Positions 1 through 8,425 of a stretch of DNA of 64,000 bases are shown here, in pieces. Both the position numbers and the translations under genes were made by a program. A model generated the notes under the pieces. It saw only the letters and a list, made by a program, of their open reading frames with translations, made no database searches and was not told where the DNA came from. This DNA comes from Neoroseomonas marina (GTDB lineage Bacteria > Pseudomonadota > Alphaproteobacteria > Acetobacterales > Acetobacteraceae). Each line of letters starts with the position of its first letter. The stretch's first letter is position 1. The stretch is taken from contig NZ_JABBKX010000003.1 in NCBI RefSeq assembly GCF_012927745.1, positions 248,001-312,000 on the forward strand, read 5' to 3'.

Positions 1-9
1 GAGAGCGCC

Positions 10-1305
10 ATGTTGATGAATCGTCGAACGGTCATGGCAGGGGCGGCCGCGCTGGCCGCCGGCCGGGCCAGCGCGCAGGGATCCGGGGCGCCGATCCGCA
101 TCGGCCTGCTGCACGACCTGTCAGGTCCCTTCGCCGGCGCCGGGTCTGTGCCGCTGTTCCAGGGCGCCGAGATCGCCATCGAGCTGTTCAACGAACGCGG
201 TGGCGTGGACGGTCGCCTGGTGCAGGCGGTTTCCGCCGACAGCCAGAGCCGCGCCGAGGTCGCGATCAACGAGGCCGAGCGGCTGATCGGCCAGGAACGG
301 GTGGACGTCGTCATCGGCGTCTACAGCTCGGCCCATGCGGTGCCGCTCGCCCAGCGCATGCAGGCGGCGGGCAAGATCCTCTGGATCAACAGCGCCATCG
401 CCACCGCCGTGCTGAAGGGCAAGAACTTCACCACCATCTTCCGCCCGACCGTCCATTCGGACCAGTACGGCGAAGGCAGCGTGATGTTCCTCTCGGAGCA
501 TTGCGAGCGGACCACGCGCATCGCCCCGGGCAACTTCAAGCTCGGCATCATCTATGAGGACGGCCCCTACGGCGTCGGCGTGGCCACCGCGCTCGAGGCC
601 AACGCGAACCGCGTCGGCATGCCGATCGCGCTCAAGGAAGGCTATTCGGCGACCGCGCCGGACCTCTCGACCCTGGTGACCAAGCTGCGGCGGGAACGGC
701 CCGACGCCATCCTGCAGGTCGGCTACAACCCGGACATCACGCTGTTCCTCCGCCAGGCCAAGTCCGGCGGCCTGCGCACGCGCATGGTGATCGGCCACGG
801 CGCCGGCTATTCGCAGATCGACCGCCTGACCGAGACCTTCGGCCGCGAGATCGACCATTTCTGCAACGTGGACCCCGCCGCGACGCAGATGCTCTCGCCC
901 GAGCGCCTGACGCCGCAGGCGCGCGAGCTGCAGCAGATCCTGCTCGACCGCTTCCGCGCGCGCACCCGGTCCAACGATCCGCCCACCCATGCCTCGATGG
1001 GATTCAACAACACCTGGGTGTTCCTCGAGCACGTGCTCAAGCCCGCGGTGCGCCAGGGCGGCGGCTCGGTCGAGGCGATGCGCACCGCGGCCCTCGCCGT
1101 CGACATCCCGGTCGGCGGGACCATCCAGGGCTACGGCGTGAAGTTCCGTCCGCCGGGCGACGAGATGGCCGGCCAGAACGAACGCAGCATCGCCGTCGTC
1201 ATGCAGTTCGAGAACGCCAAGTCCATCGTGCGCTGGCCGACGCCGATCGCCGCCGGCCCGCCCGTCATGCCGCTGCCGGCCAGCAGCCCCTTCGCGCTGC
1301 GCTAG
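10..1305 (+). CDS. ABC transporter substrate-binding protein, branched-chain amino acid (LivK/Peripla_BP_6) type
   Basis: Periplasmic receptor that binds a small organic solute and delivers it to the Liv-type permease encoded just downstream. The N-terminus starts MLMNRRTVMAG and runs into an Ala-rich hydrophobic stretch ending GRASAQG, a twin-arginine-like signal peptide with a likely cleavage after ASA. The mature part opens with IRIGLLHDLSGPFAGAG, the usual first strand of family 1 periplasmic-binding folds, and the 431-residue length fits. A second ATG at position 16 is an equally good start. First gene of a livKGFHM-like operon. The ligand cannot be read from sequence; amides, urea, aromatic acids or amino acids are all possible in this family. 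Confidence 0.85.
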   Translation: MLMNRRTVMAGAAALAAGRASAQGSGAPIRIGLLHDLSGPFAGAGSVPLFQGAEIAIELFNERGGVDGRLVQAVSADSQSRAEVAINEAERLIGQERVDVVIGVYSSAHAVPLAQRMQAAGKILWINSAIATAVLKGKNFTTIFRPTVHSDQYGEGSVMFLSEHCERTTRIAPGNFKLGIIYEDGPYGVGVATALEANANRVGMPIALKEGYSATAPDLSTLVTKLRRERPDAILQVGYNPDITLFLRQAKSGGLRTRMVIGHGAGYSQIDRLTETFGREIDHFCNVDPAATQMLSPERLTPQARELQQILLDRFRARTRSNDPPTHASMGFNNTWVFLEHVLKPAVRQGGGSVEAMRTAALAVDIPVGGTIQGYGVKFRPPGDEMAGQNERSIAVVMQFENAKSIVRWPTPIAAGPPVMPLPASSPFALR

Positions 1306-1356
1306 GGGTCCGTCCGTGCTGGTGACACATCGCCGCCCCGCCGCAGGCGGGGCGCC

Positions 1357-2097
1357 GTGAGCATGCTGACCGTCTCGGGGCTGACCAAGGCCTTCGGCGG
1401 CTTCATCGCCGTGAACAACGTCAGCTTCAGCGTCGGGAAGGGCGAGATCCTCGGCCTTCTCGGCCCCAACGGGTCGGGCAAGAGCACGACCTTCAACTGC
1501 ATCGCCGGCATGCTGAAGCCGACCGCGGGCAGCGTGAAGCTGGACGGCGACGAGATCGCCGGCCTGACCGCGGATGCGACCTGCCGGCGCGGCATCGGCC
1601 GCACCTTCCAGATCCCCCGCCCCTTCCGCGAGCTCTCGCTGCTCGAGAACGCGACGCTCGCGGCGCATTTCGGCAGCGACGGCCACCTCCGGCACGACGA
1701 GGCCGAGGCCGTCGCGCGCGACGCGCTGGAACTCGCGCAATTGCCGACCGATCCGGGCGCCCAGGTCCGCGGCCTCGGCGCAGCGGGGCTCAAGAAGCTC
1801 GAACTCGCCCGCGCGCTGGCGACGCGGCCGAAGCTGCTGCTCGCCGATGAATCGCTGGGCGGGCTCGATGCGGCGGAGATGCGCCAGGCCGCCGACATGC
1901 TGAAGCGCATCCGCGACGAGCGCGGGATCACCATCGTCTGGGTCGAGCACATCATGGGCGTGCTGCTGTCCGTGGTGGACCGCGTGGTGGTCCTCGACCA
2001 CGGCGCGGTGATCTTCGAGGGCACCCCGCGCGAGGCGCAGGAGGACGAGAAGGTCGCCGAGGTCTATCTCGGCCCGCCCGAGACCCGCGCCGCATGA
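1357..2097 (+). CDS. livG: Liv-type ABC transporter ATP-binding protein (LivG family)
   Basis: Cytoplasmic ATPase that powers the branched-chain amino acid-type importer. Walker A is GPNGSGKST near residue 36; the Walker B/D-loop is LLADESLGGLD, where Ser replaces the usual Pro. The C-terminal half carries the LivG hallmark VEHIMGVLLSVVDRVVVLDHG. The signature motif is degenerate (GLGAAGLKKLELARAL instead of LSYGQQR), unlike the second LivG in this window at 17401. The start is GTG at 1357; an ATG two codons in is an alternative. It lies 51 bases after the binding protein and 31 bases before the partner LivF, so all five genes probably form one transcript. Confidence 0.85.
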   Translation: MSMLTVSGLTKAFGGFIAVNNVSFSVGKGEILGLLGPNGSGKSTTFNCIAGMLKPTAGSVKLDGDEIAGLTADATCRRGIGRTFQIPRPFRELSLLENATLAAHFGSDGHLRHDEAEAVARDALELAQLPTDPGAQVRGLGAAGLKKLELARALATRPKLLLADESLGGLDAAEMRQAADMLKRIRDERGITIVWVEHIMGVLLSVVDRVVVLDHGAVIFEGTPREAQEDEKVAEVYLGPPETRAA

Positions 2098-2128
2098 ACG
2101 TCGCTCCATGGGAAGGGAAGCAGGTCTG

Positions 2129-2848
2129 ATGGAGGGGGCGACTCTCAGCCTCGAGGGGATCCGCGCGGGGTATGGCGACTTCCAGGCGCTGTTCGACGTC
2201 GGCCTCAAGGTCTCGCCAGGCGAGGCGGTCGGCGTCGTCGGCCCGAACGGCGCGGGCAAGACGACGCTGCTGCGCGTGATCTCGGGCATGCTGCGGCCCA
2301 AGGCGGGCACCGCCCGCTTCGGGTCCACGGACATCGCCGCGACGCCGGCCCACATGCTGCCCGGCATCGGCATCGCGCATGTGCCGGAGAACCGCCGCCT
2401 GTTTCCCCACCTGACGGTGGAGGAGAACCTCAAGGTCGGCGCCTACATCCCGGCAGCGCGGCGCCGCTACGCCGAACGGGAAGCCTATGTGTTCGACATG
2501 TTCCCGCGTCTCAAGGAACGCCGGCACCAGCTCGCCGGGACCATGAGCGGCGGCGAGCAGCAGATGTGCGCGATCGGCCGCGCCCTGATGTCGAGCCCGC
2601 GCATCCTGCTGCTCGACGAGCCCTCCGCCGGCCTCGCGCCGCTCGTCGTCGCGCAGGTCTTCGCCCTGGTCCAGCGCATCCGCGCCGAGGGCCTCACCGT
2701 CCTGATCGTGGAGCAGAACGTGGCGCAGGTGCTGCGCGTGGTCGACCGCGCCTATGTCCTCGATGCCGGGCATGTGGTGGCCGAGGGCTCCTCGGCCGCG
2801 CTCGCCTCGGACCCCAAGATCCGCAGCGCTTTCCTCGGGGGGCACTGA
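2129..2848 (+). CDS. livF: Liv-type ABC transporter ATP-binding protein (LivF family)
   Basis: Second ATPase of the Liv-type importer; it forms a heterodimer with LivG beneath the LivH/LivM membrane pair. It shows Walker A GPNGAGKTT, the signature MSGGEQQMCAIGRALM, Walker B ILLLDEPSAGLAP, and the LivF tail ending with a VEQNVAQVLRVVDRAYVLDAG motif. About 239 residues, normal for the family. The reading frame is open seven codons further upstream to 2108, but the ATG at 2129 aligns with the usual LivF N-terminus and is preferred. The stop is one base before the livH start codon, which implies translational coupling. Confidence 0.87.
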   Translation: MEGATLSLEGIRAGYGDFQALFDVGLKVSPGEAVGVVGPNGAGKTTLLRVISGMLRPKAGTARFGSTDIAATPAHMLPGIGIAHVPENRRLFPHLTVEENLKVGAYIPAARRRYAEREAYVFDMFPRLKERRHQLAGTMSGGEQQMCAIGRALMSSPRILLLDEPSAGLAPLVVAQVFALVQRIRAEGLTVLIVEQNVAQVLRVVDRAYVLDAGHVVAEGSSAALASDPKIRSAFLGGH

Positions 2849-2849
2849 G

Positions 2850-3704
2850 ATGGATCCGTTCCTGCTCGAAGCCATCGTCAACGGCATCCTGCTCGGCGGC
2901 GTCTTCGCGCTGCCGGTCCTCGGGCTGAACCTGGTCTTCGGCGTCGTCGACGTGGTCTGGCTCTGCTACGCCGAGCTGGTGATGGTCGGCATGTACTGCG
3001 TGTGGTTCCTCCACACCCAGGCCGGATGGCCGTTGAGCCTGGCCTTCGCCGCCTGCCTGCCGGTCGTCGCGATGCTCGGGCTGCTGCTGCACCTGCTGGT
3101 CGTGAAGCCGCTGCTCGGCAGCCCGCCGATCACCCAGGTGCTGGCCACGGGCGGCGTGCTGTTCATCCTCCAGGGCGGGGCGATGCTGACCTTCGGGACG
3201 GATTTCCGGTCCCTCGGCGTCGAGATGCCGCCGATGGAGGTGGGCGAGATCTTCGTCTCAGGCACCAAGCTCGTCGCCTTCGTGGCGGCACTGGTCAGCG
3301 CGGCCGGTCTCTGGGCCTTCCTGAAGTTCACCTATGTCGGCACCGCGATCCGCGCCATCGCCCGCGACCGGGAGGTGATGCCCCTGATGGGCGTCGACCC
3401 GCAGCGGATCTACCTGGTGGCCTCGGCGGTCGGCGGCGGGCTGGCGGGGCTCGCGGCCTGCCTGCTGGTCGTGCAGCTCGACGTGCATCCCTTCATCGGC
3501 CTGTCCTTCGGGCCGATCACCTTCATGATCTGCGTCATGGGCGGGCTGGGGAACATGCTGGGCGGCTTCCTCGCGGCCTTCCTCATGGGCGTCATCATCT
3601 CGACCGGCGGCTTCTGGTGGAACACCGAGATGAGCTACGTCGTCGCCTTCGTCTTCTTCATCGTGGTGATGTTCGCCCGGCCGCGGGGGCTCTTCGCCCG
3701 ATGA
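2850..3704 (+). CDS. livH: Liv-type ABC transporter permease (LivH family)
   Basis: Inner-membrane permease, the LivH half of the branched-chain amino acid-type importer. The 284-residue protein begins MDPFLLEAIVNGILLGG and has about eight hydrophobic segments. The family-typical block around TAIRAIARDREVMPLMGVD is visible, as is the glycine-rich segment ending the cytoplasmic loop (FMICVMGGLGNMLGGFLAA). The upstream open frame extends to 2754 but would overlap livF in another frame, so the ATG at 2850 immediately after the livF stop is the start. The end overlaps livM by four bases (ATGA). Confidence 0.87.
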   Translation: MDPFLLEAIVNGILLGGVFALPVLGLNLVFGVVDVVWLCYAELVMVGMYCVWFLHTQAGWPLSLAFAACLPVVAMLGLLLHLLVVKPLLGSPPITQVLATGGVLFILQGGAMLTFGTDFRSLGVEMPPMEVGEIFVSGTKLVAFVAALVSAAGLWAFLKFTYVGTAIRAIARDREVMPLMGVDPQRIYLVASAVGGGLAGLAACLLVVQLDVHPFIGLSFGPITFMICVMGGLGNMLGGFLAAFLMGVIISTGGFWWNTEMSYVVAFVFFIVVMFARPRGLFAR

Positions 3705-4636
3705 TCCGCGCCGCCATCGCGCTCCTGGCCGTCCTCGCGGCGTTGCCGCTGTTCGGCCTGCCCGAATACTTCCTCCATCTCGGCATCGCGACGATGCTCT
3801 CGGCCGTGGCCTGCACCGGCTGGGCGATGATGGGGCGCTTCGGCCTGGTCTCCTTCGGCCATGGCGCCTTCATCGGCATCGCCGCCTACACCATGGCGCT
3901 GCTGTGGAACTACGCCGGGCTGACGCCCTGGATCGGCCTGCCGGCGGGCGTCGCGCTCGGCATGGCGGCGGCCGCGCTGCTCGCCTATCCCTGCTTCCGG
4001 TTGCGCGTGGTCGGGCACTACTTCGCGCTCGTCACCCTCGCGGCCGGCGAGATCGTCCGCATCCTGATCGTCGCGCTGCGCAACATCACCGGCGGCTCGC
4101 TCGGAATGACGCCAAGGCTGTCACCGGACAACGCGCTGGCGGCGATGCAGCTCGGCAAGCATGGCTTCTGGTGGCTCGCGGTCCTGGTCTGGGCCTTCGC
4201 GCTGCTCACCTGGTGGTGGATCGACCGCAGCATGTCCGCCCGGGCCCTGACGGCGATCAGCGAGGACGAGGACGCCGCCGCCTCGATCGGCATCCGCGTC
4301 ACGCGCGAGAAGATGATGATCACCCTCATCTCCGCCGGCTTCGCCGCACTCGGCGGCGCGCTCGGGGCGCAGTACCGGCTCTACCTGAACCCGGAATCGC
4401 TCGCGGGCATCGGCATCTCGCTGCAGATCGTCTTCGGGGCGCTGGCGGGCGGGATGTACTCCATGCTCGGCCCGACCGTGGGGGCGGCCTTCACCATCGC
4501 GCTCGAGGAAACGCTGCGCGTATCCTTCGGCACCGCCTTCATCGGGGCGGCGCCGCTGGTCTATGGCGTGCTGCTGGTGCTGTTCATCCTGTTCCTGCCG
4601 CGCGGCATCGTCGGCTGGTTCGAACGCAGGCGATGA
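3701..4636 (+). CDS. livM: Liv-type ABC transporter permease (LivM family)
   Basis: Partner permease to LivH, about 311 residues with eight or more membrane segments. Recognisable LivM features are MGRFGLVSFGHGAFIGIAAY in the second segment and FRLRVVGHYFALVTLAAGEI in the middle. Near the end comes FGALAGGMYSMLGPTVGAAF followed by a short basic tail. The start codon overlaps the livH stop (ATGA), typical of the LivHM pair. It is the last gene of the operon; the next gene, hisD, starts 80 bases later and is functionally unrelated. Confidence 0.86.
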   Translation: MIRAAIALLAVLAALPLFGLPEYFLHLGIATMLSAVACTGWAMMGRFGLVSFGHGAFIGIAAYTMALLWNYAGLTPWIGLPAGVALGMAAAALLAYPCFRLRVVGHYFALVTLAAGEIVRILIVALRNITGGSLGMTPRLSPDNALAAMQLGKHGFWWLAVLVWAFALLTWWWIDRSMSARALTAISEDEDAAASIGIRVTREKMMITLISAGFAALGGALGAQYRLYLNPESLAGIGISLQIVFGALAGGMYSMLGPTVGAAFTIALEETLRVSFGTAFIGAAPLVYGVLLVLFILFLPRGIVGWFERRR

Positions 4637-4716
4637 CCGCCGCCCGCACGGGACGGCTCGACGGGTCGGCGGAAGGAGTATAGGCGGGGCGGCATCCTGC
4701 GCAGACCGGCCCGCCC

Positions 4717-6009
4717 ATGAAACGCCTCAGCACCGCCTCGCCCGACTTCCCCGCCGCCTTCGCCGCCCTGCTGGACGAAGCGCGCGACACCACCGCGCGC
4801 GTCGACGGCGTGGTCGCCGGCATCATCGCCGATGTCCGGGCCCGTGGGGATGCTGCGCTGATCGACCTCACCACCCGCTTCGACGGCTGGGCGCCGGCCG
4901 GCGCCGCCGCGCTGCGCGTGACGCCCGGGGAGATCGAGGCCGCCGACGCCCGGATCGACGCCGAGCGCCGCGCCGCCCTCAACCTCGCCGCCGAGCGCAT
5001 CGAGGCCTTCCACCGCGCGCAACTGCCGCGCGACCTCGAGATGAAGGATACGGCCGGCCTGACGCTGGGGATGCGCTGGGGCGCGATCGACGCCGTCGGC
5101 ATCTACGTCCCGGGTGGCAAGGCGGCCTATCCGTCCTCCGTCCTGATGAACGCCATCCCCGCCCGCGCAGCCGGCGTCGGGCGCATCGCCATGTGCGTCC
5201 CCACTCCCGAGGGCGAGATGAACCCCCTGGTCCTCGCCGCCGCCAAGCGCGCCGGCGTGACCGAGATCTTCCGCATCGGCGGCGCCCAGGCCGTCGCGGC
5301 CATGGCCTGGGGCACCGCCTCCATCGCCCCGGTCGATCGCATCTGCGGCCCCGGCAACGCCTATGTCGCCGAGGCGAAGCGCCAGGTCTTCGGCCGCGTC
5401 GGCATCGATTCCATCGCCGGCCCGTCCGAGGTCGTCGTCATCGCCGACGCCGCGAACGACCCGCGCCATGTCGCGGTGGACCTCCTCGCCCAGGCCGAGC
5501 ACGACGAGAGCGCGCAGTCGATCCTCATCACCCCCGACGCGACCCTGGCCGAGGCGGTCGCGCGCGCGGTCGAGGAGGAGCTGCGGCACCTCCCCCGCGC
5601 CGCCATCGCCGGCGAATCCTGGCGGCGGCACGGCGCCGTCATCCTGGTGCGGGACCTGGCCGAGGCCGCCGAGCTGACCAACCGCCTCGCCCCCGAGCAC
5701 CTCCAGCTCATGGTCGACGATCCGCGCGCGCTGCTGGGGTCGATCCGCCATGCCGGCGCCGCCTTCCTCGGCCGTTACTGCCCCGAGGCGGTCGGCGATT
5801 ACGTTGCCGGGCCGAACCATGTGCTGCCGACCGGCCGGACGGCGCGCTTCGCCTCGGGGTTGTCGGTCTTCGACTTCCTCAAGCGTACCACCTGGGTCGA
5901 GGCCGATGCCGCGGCGCTGGCCGTGGTCGGCCCGGCCGCCGTGGCACTGGGCGAGGCCGAGGGCCTGACCGCCCATGCGCGCAGCGTGGCCCTGCGCCTC
6001 GGCGGCTGA
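4717..6009 (+). CDS. hisD: Histidinol dehydrogenase
   Basis: Catalyses the last two steps of histidine biosynthesis: NAD-dependent oxidation of L-histidinol through histidinal to L-histidine, using a bound zinc ion. The 430-residue protein is collinear with known HisD. Visible blocks are GIYVPGGKAAYPSSVLMN, GGAQAVAAMAWGT, the signature region DRICGPGNAYVAEAKRQVFG and DSIAGPSEVVVIAD. The zinc/catalytic region LLAQAEHDESAQS follows, then LAPEHLQLM. In many alphaproteobacteria hisD sits upstream of infA and maf, as here. It is isolated from the other his genes in this window. Confidence 0.96.
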   Translation: MKRLSTASPDFPAAFAALLDEARDTTARVDGVVAGIIADVRARGDAALIDLTTRFDGWAPAGAAALRVTPGEIEAADARIDAERRAALNLAAERIEAFHRAQLPRDLEMKDTAGLTLGMRWGAIDAVGIYVPGGKAAYPSSVLMNAIPARAAGVGRIAMCVPTPEGEMNPLVLAAAKRAGVTEIFRIGGAQAVAAMAWGTASIAPVDRICGPGNAYVAEAKRQVFGRVGIDSIAGPSEVVVIADAANDPRHVAVDLLAQAEHDESAQSILITPDATLAEAVARAVEEELRHLPRAAIAGESWRRHGAVILVRDLAEAAELTNRLAPEHLQLMVDDPRALLGSIRHAGAAFLGRYCPEAVGDYVAGPNHVLPTGRTARFASGLSVFDFLKRTTWVEADAAALAVVGPAAVALGEAEGLTAHARSVALRLGG

Positions 6010-6022
6010 CGCGACGCCGCGC

Positions 6023-6051
6023 TTGACCCGCGCGGCCCTGAGGACCATTTT
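6023..6051 (+). promoter_or_regulatory. Putative sigma-70 promoter for infA
   Basis: TTGACC at 6023-6028 and CATTTT at 6046-6051 are separated by 17 bases, a good housekeeping arrangement in otherwise very GC-rich DNA. It lies about 70 bases upstream of infA, just after hisD ends. The -35 element matches TTGACA in five of six positions, the -10 element in four. Inferred from sequence only. Confidence 0.4.
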
Positions 6052-6122
6052 CCGCCCGATTCCGCGCGGCGCGCCGTGCCGCGAACCTTTTCGCGCGCGC
6101 AGCGCCCCAGATACGAGGCCCG

Positions 6123-6341
6123 ATGTCCAAGGAAGACATGATCGAGTTCAGCGGCCAGGTCGTTGAACTTCTCCCCAACGCCATGTTCCGCGTGAAGCTG
6201 GACAACGACCACATCGTGCTCGCCCACACGAGCGGCAAGATGCGCAAGAACCGCATCCGCGTGCTCGCCGGCGACCGTGTGAACGTCGAGATGACGCCCT
6301 ACGACCTGACCAAGGGCCGCATCACGTTCCGCTTCAAGTAA
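6123..6341 (+). CDS. infA: Translation initiation factor IF-1
   Basis: Small ribosome-binding factor that occupies the A site of the 30S subunit during initiation. The 72-residue protein starts [20 protein letters not shown] and has the OB-fold strand pattern with [20 protein letters not shown] in the middle, ending GRITFRFK. Length and sequence are nearly invariant across bacteria, so the call is secure. The gene has its own plausible promoter and is followed eight bases later by maf. Confidence 0.98.
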   Translation: MSKEDMIEFSGQVVELLPNAMFRVKLDNDHIVLAHTSGKMRKNRIRVLAGDRVNVEMTPYDLTKGRITFRFK

Positions 6342-6349
6342 ACTGCCCC

Positions 6350-6937
6350 GTGGCTGACACGCGCCCGCCGCTGGTGCTGGCGAGCGCCAGCCCGCGGCGC
6401 CTCGACCTCCTCGCCCGGCTCGGCATCGTGCCAGAGCGGGTGATCGCCACCGACATCGACGAGACGCCCTACAAGGGCGAGATCCCGCGCCCCCATGCGG
6501 CGCGGCTCGCGCTCGCCAAGGCCGAGGCGGCGGCGGCCCTGGCGCCCGCCGGCATCGTGCTCGCGGCGGACACGGTGGTCGGCGTCGGTCGCCGCATCCT
6601 GCCCAAGGCCGAGACCGAGGCGCAGGCGCGCGACTGCCTGGCGCTGATGTCGGGCCGGAAGCACCGCGTCATCACCGCCGTGGTCCTCGCGCTGCCCGAC
6701 GGGCGACGGCTGAAGCGCGTGGTCGCGAGCGACGTGACCTTCCAGCGCCTGACCGGCCAGCAGGTCGAGGACTACCTCGCCTCCGGTGAATGGCAGGGCA
6801 AGGCCGGCGGCTATGCCATCCAGGGCCGGGCGGAGCAGTACATCCGCTTCCTCTCCGGCAGTCATTCCAACGTGGTGGGCCTGCCCCTCTTCGAGACGGC
6901 GCAATTGCTGCGCGGCATCGGATGGCTGCGGCCCTAG
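6350..6937 (+). CDS. maf: Maf family nucleoside triphosphate pyrophosphatase
   Basis: House-cleaning enzyme of the Maf/YhdE family, which hydrolyses non-canonical or excess nucleoside triphosphates to monophosphates. The N-terminal SASPRRLDLLARLGI motif is diagnostic. LAADTVV follows in the middle, with the catalytic Asp, and then YLASGEWQGKAGGYAIQG and SHSNVVGLPLFE. At 195 residues it is the normal size. GTG start eight bases after infA. The last 16 bases overlap the next gene in a different frame, so the two are translationally linked. Confidence 0.92.
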   Translation: MADTRPPLVLASASPRRLDLLARLGIVPERVIATDIDETPYKGEIPRPHAARLALAKAEAAAALAPAGIVLAADTVVGVGRRILPKAETEAQARDCLALMSGRKHRVITAVVLALPDGRRLKRVVASDVTFQRLTGQQVEDYLASGEWQGKAGGYAIQGRAEQYIRFLSGSHSNVVGLPLFETAQLLRGIGWLRP

Positions 6938-8106
6938 ACCCCCGCGCGTCCCGCGGCGCGACGATCCTGGTCAGCGCCTCCCCGGGGGAGGTCCGCACCG
7001 CCTTGATCGAGGATGGCGTCCTCACCGAGGCCTGGATCGAGCGCCCTGCCCGCCCCGATGGCGTGGGCGACCTGCATCGCGGCCGCATTTCGGCCGTTGC
7101 GCCCGCCATGGCCGGCGCCTTCGTTGCGCTTGCCGGCGGCGAGACCGGCTTCCTGCCCGAATCGGAAGCGAGCGACGACCGGCGCCCGATCTCCGCGGCG
7201 GTGAACGAGGGCATGATCCTGCCGCTGCGCGTCACTCGCGCCGCCCAGGGCGGCAAGGGCCCCCGCATGACGGCACGCCTCGCCGCGGTGGACGCCGCCC
7301 GCATCGCTGCCGCACCGCCGGGCGCGCCGGTGCTCGTCGCGCGTGGCCCGTCGGCCGCCGAGCGGCTGGCCGCACGCTTACCGCAGGCCGACCTGCGGGT
7401 GGACGGCGCCGCCCTCGCCGCCCGGCTGCGCGGCACGCTGGGCGAGCGCGTGGTGCGGCTTGCCGCGCCCGCCTTCGACGATTCGCTCGAAGCGGCGTTC
7501 GATCTCCTCGCCGGTCCCGAAGCGCCTCTGTCCGGCGGCGGGCGGCTGCTGATCCATCCCACCCCCGCGCTCGTCGCCATCGACATGGATGCCGGCGCGG
7601 CCGCCGGGGAGCGCGGGCCGAATGCCGTCGCCGCGCTGAACCGCGCCGCGCTGCCCGAGCTTGCCCGTCAGATCCGGCTGCGGAACCTGGCGGGGGCGAT
7701 CCTGATCGACTTCGCCGGTCTGTCGCCGAAGCGCCGCGCGGCCCTCGCCGATCCCCTGCGCGAGGCGCTGCGGCCGGACCGCCATGCGCGGCTGCTGGGC
7801 TTCACGCATCTTGGCCTCGCGGAGATCGTGCGCGACCGCATTCATCCGCCGCTGCACGAGGTCATCGGCGTGCCGCCATCGTCGCTGACCCGTGGCCTCG
7901 CTGCCCTGCGAACGGCCGTGCGGGAGGCCGCGGCGCGCCCTGGGCAGCGCCTCGCCCTGCGCGCCACGCCCGCCGTCCTGGGGGCGCTGCAGGGCCTGCC
8001 CGGCGCGTTGGAGGAGGCCGCAGAATCGTGCGGCGGGCCGTTGCGGCTGCTGCCCGATCCCGCGGCGCCGCTGCCCCAGATCGAGGAGGATCATCATGGC
8101 CGCTGA
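6922..8106 (+). CDS. rng: Ribonuclease E/G family protein, short form
   Basis: Endoribonuclease-like protein of the RNase E/G family, about 394 residues. An S1-like segment near the start ([20 protein letters not shown]) is followed by the DNase I-like catalytic core. [13 protein letters not shown] and [11 protein letters not shown] align with the RNase E segments holding the two metal-binding aspartates. It is shorter than classical RNase G, and no Cys pair of the zinc-link is visible, so quaternary structure may differ. The ATG at 6922 lies inside the end of maf; the longer open frame to 6790 is off-frame maf sequence. The end overlaps yacG by 11 bases. Confidence 0.82.
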   Translation: MAAALDPRASRGATILVSASPGEVRTALIEDGVLTEAWIERPARPDGVGDLHRGRISAVAPAMAGAFVALAGGETGFLPESEASDDRRPISAAVNEGMILPLRVTRAAQGGKGPRMTARLAAVDAARIAAAPPGAPVLVARGPSAAERLAARLPQADLRVDGAALAARLRGTLGERVVRLAAPAFDDSLEAAFDLLAGPEAPLSGGGRLLIHPTPALVAIDMDAGAAAGERGPNAVAALNRAALPELARQIRLRNLAGAILIDFAGLSPKRRAALADPLREALRPDRHARLLGFTHLGLAEIVRDRIHPPLHEVIGVPPSSLTRGLAALRTAVREAAARPGQRLALRATPAVLGALQGLPGALEEAAESCGGPLRLLPDPAAPLPQIEEDHHGR

Positions 8107-8278
8107 TTCGAGGCCCCCGCCGCGCTGCCCCGTCTGCCGCCGCCGCGCATCCGAGGAGAACCGCCCCTTCTGTTCCCCGCGCTGCGCGCAGGTCGATCTC
8201 GGCCGCTGGCTGACCGGCGGCTACGCAATTCCGGGCGAGGCGGAGGACGCGCAACGCATCGACGAGGATGATGCCTGA
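8096..8278 (+). CDS. yacG: DNA gyrase inhibitor YacG (zinc-binding)
   Basis: A 60-residue zinc-finger protein of the YacG family, whose E. coli member binds GyrB and inhibits gyrase. The four zinc ligands are visible in CPVCRRR and [19 protein letters not shown], and the LGRWL core is the family signature. It begins inside the 3' end of the RNase gene with the ATG at 8096 and probably shares its transcript. Next to it is tRNA-Phe, a common order in alphaproteobacteria. Confidence 0.93.
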   Translation: MAADSRPPPRCPVCRRRASEENRPFCSPRCAQVDLGRWLTGGYAIPGEAEDAQRIDEDDA

Positions 8279-8284
8279 CCCGTC

Positions 8285-8313
8285 TGGACAGGCGTCGCGC
8301 CCTCCGCTATTTC
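8285..8313 (+). promoter_or_regulatory. Putative promoter of tRNA-Phe
   Basis: TGGACA (8285-8290) and TATTTC (8308-8313) are spaced by 17 bases and lie about 37 bases before the mature tRNA-Phe 5' end, the expected geometry for a stable-RNA promoter with a short leader. Inferred from sequence. Confidence 0.45.
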
Positions 8314-8349
8314 CCGCCGCCTCGCCGGGTTCCCACGGGAACCTCATGG

Positions 8350-8425
8350 GCCCAGGTAGCTCAGTTGGTAGAGCATGCGACTGAAAATCGCAGTGTCGGT
8401 GGTTCGATTCCGCCCCTGGGCACCA
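8350..8425 (+). tRNA. tRNA-Phe (GAA)
   Basis: A 76-base cloverleaf with acceptor stem GCCCAGG paired to CCTGGGC, D-arm AGCTCAGTTGGTAGAGC, anticodon loop CTGAAAA with GAA anticodon, and T-arm GGTTCGATTCC. CCA is encoded at 8423-8425. The 3' half of the gene is the integration site of a prophage remnant: its last 16 bases, plus the next base, are repeated at 11888-11904. The tRNA stays intact because the element carries a copy of the gene end. Confidence 0.97.

Noticed and set aside
121-2433. 770-codon open frame on the minus strand over the first Liv operon
   Set aside because: Antisense shadow of high-GC genes. Composition is Arg/Ala/Gly/His-rich without motifs, and the plus-strand genes are unambiguous ABC transporter components.
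6010-6122. Riboswitch or leader element before infA
   Set aside because: Only a sigma-70-like promoter and GC-rich sequence are visible. No recognisable aptamer pattern or terminator.
8361-8420. Integrase tail GGIEPPTLRFSVACSTN considered as a conserved protein motif
   Set aside because: It is the antisense translation of tRNA-Phe and will appear in any frame crossing that tRNA. It is not evidence of protein function.
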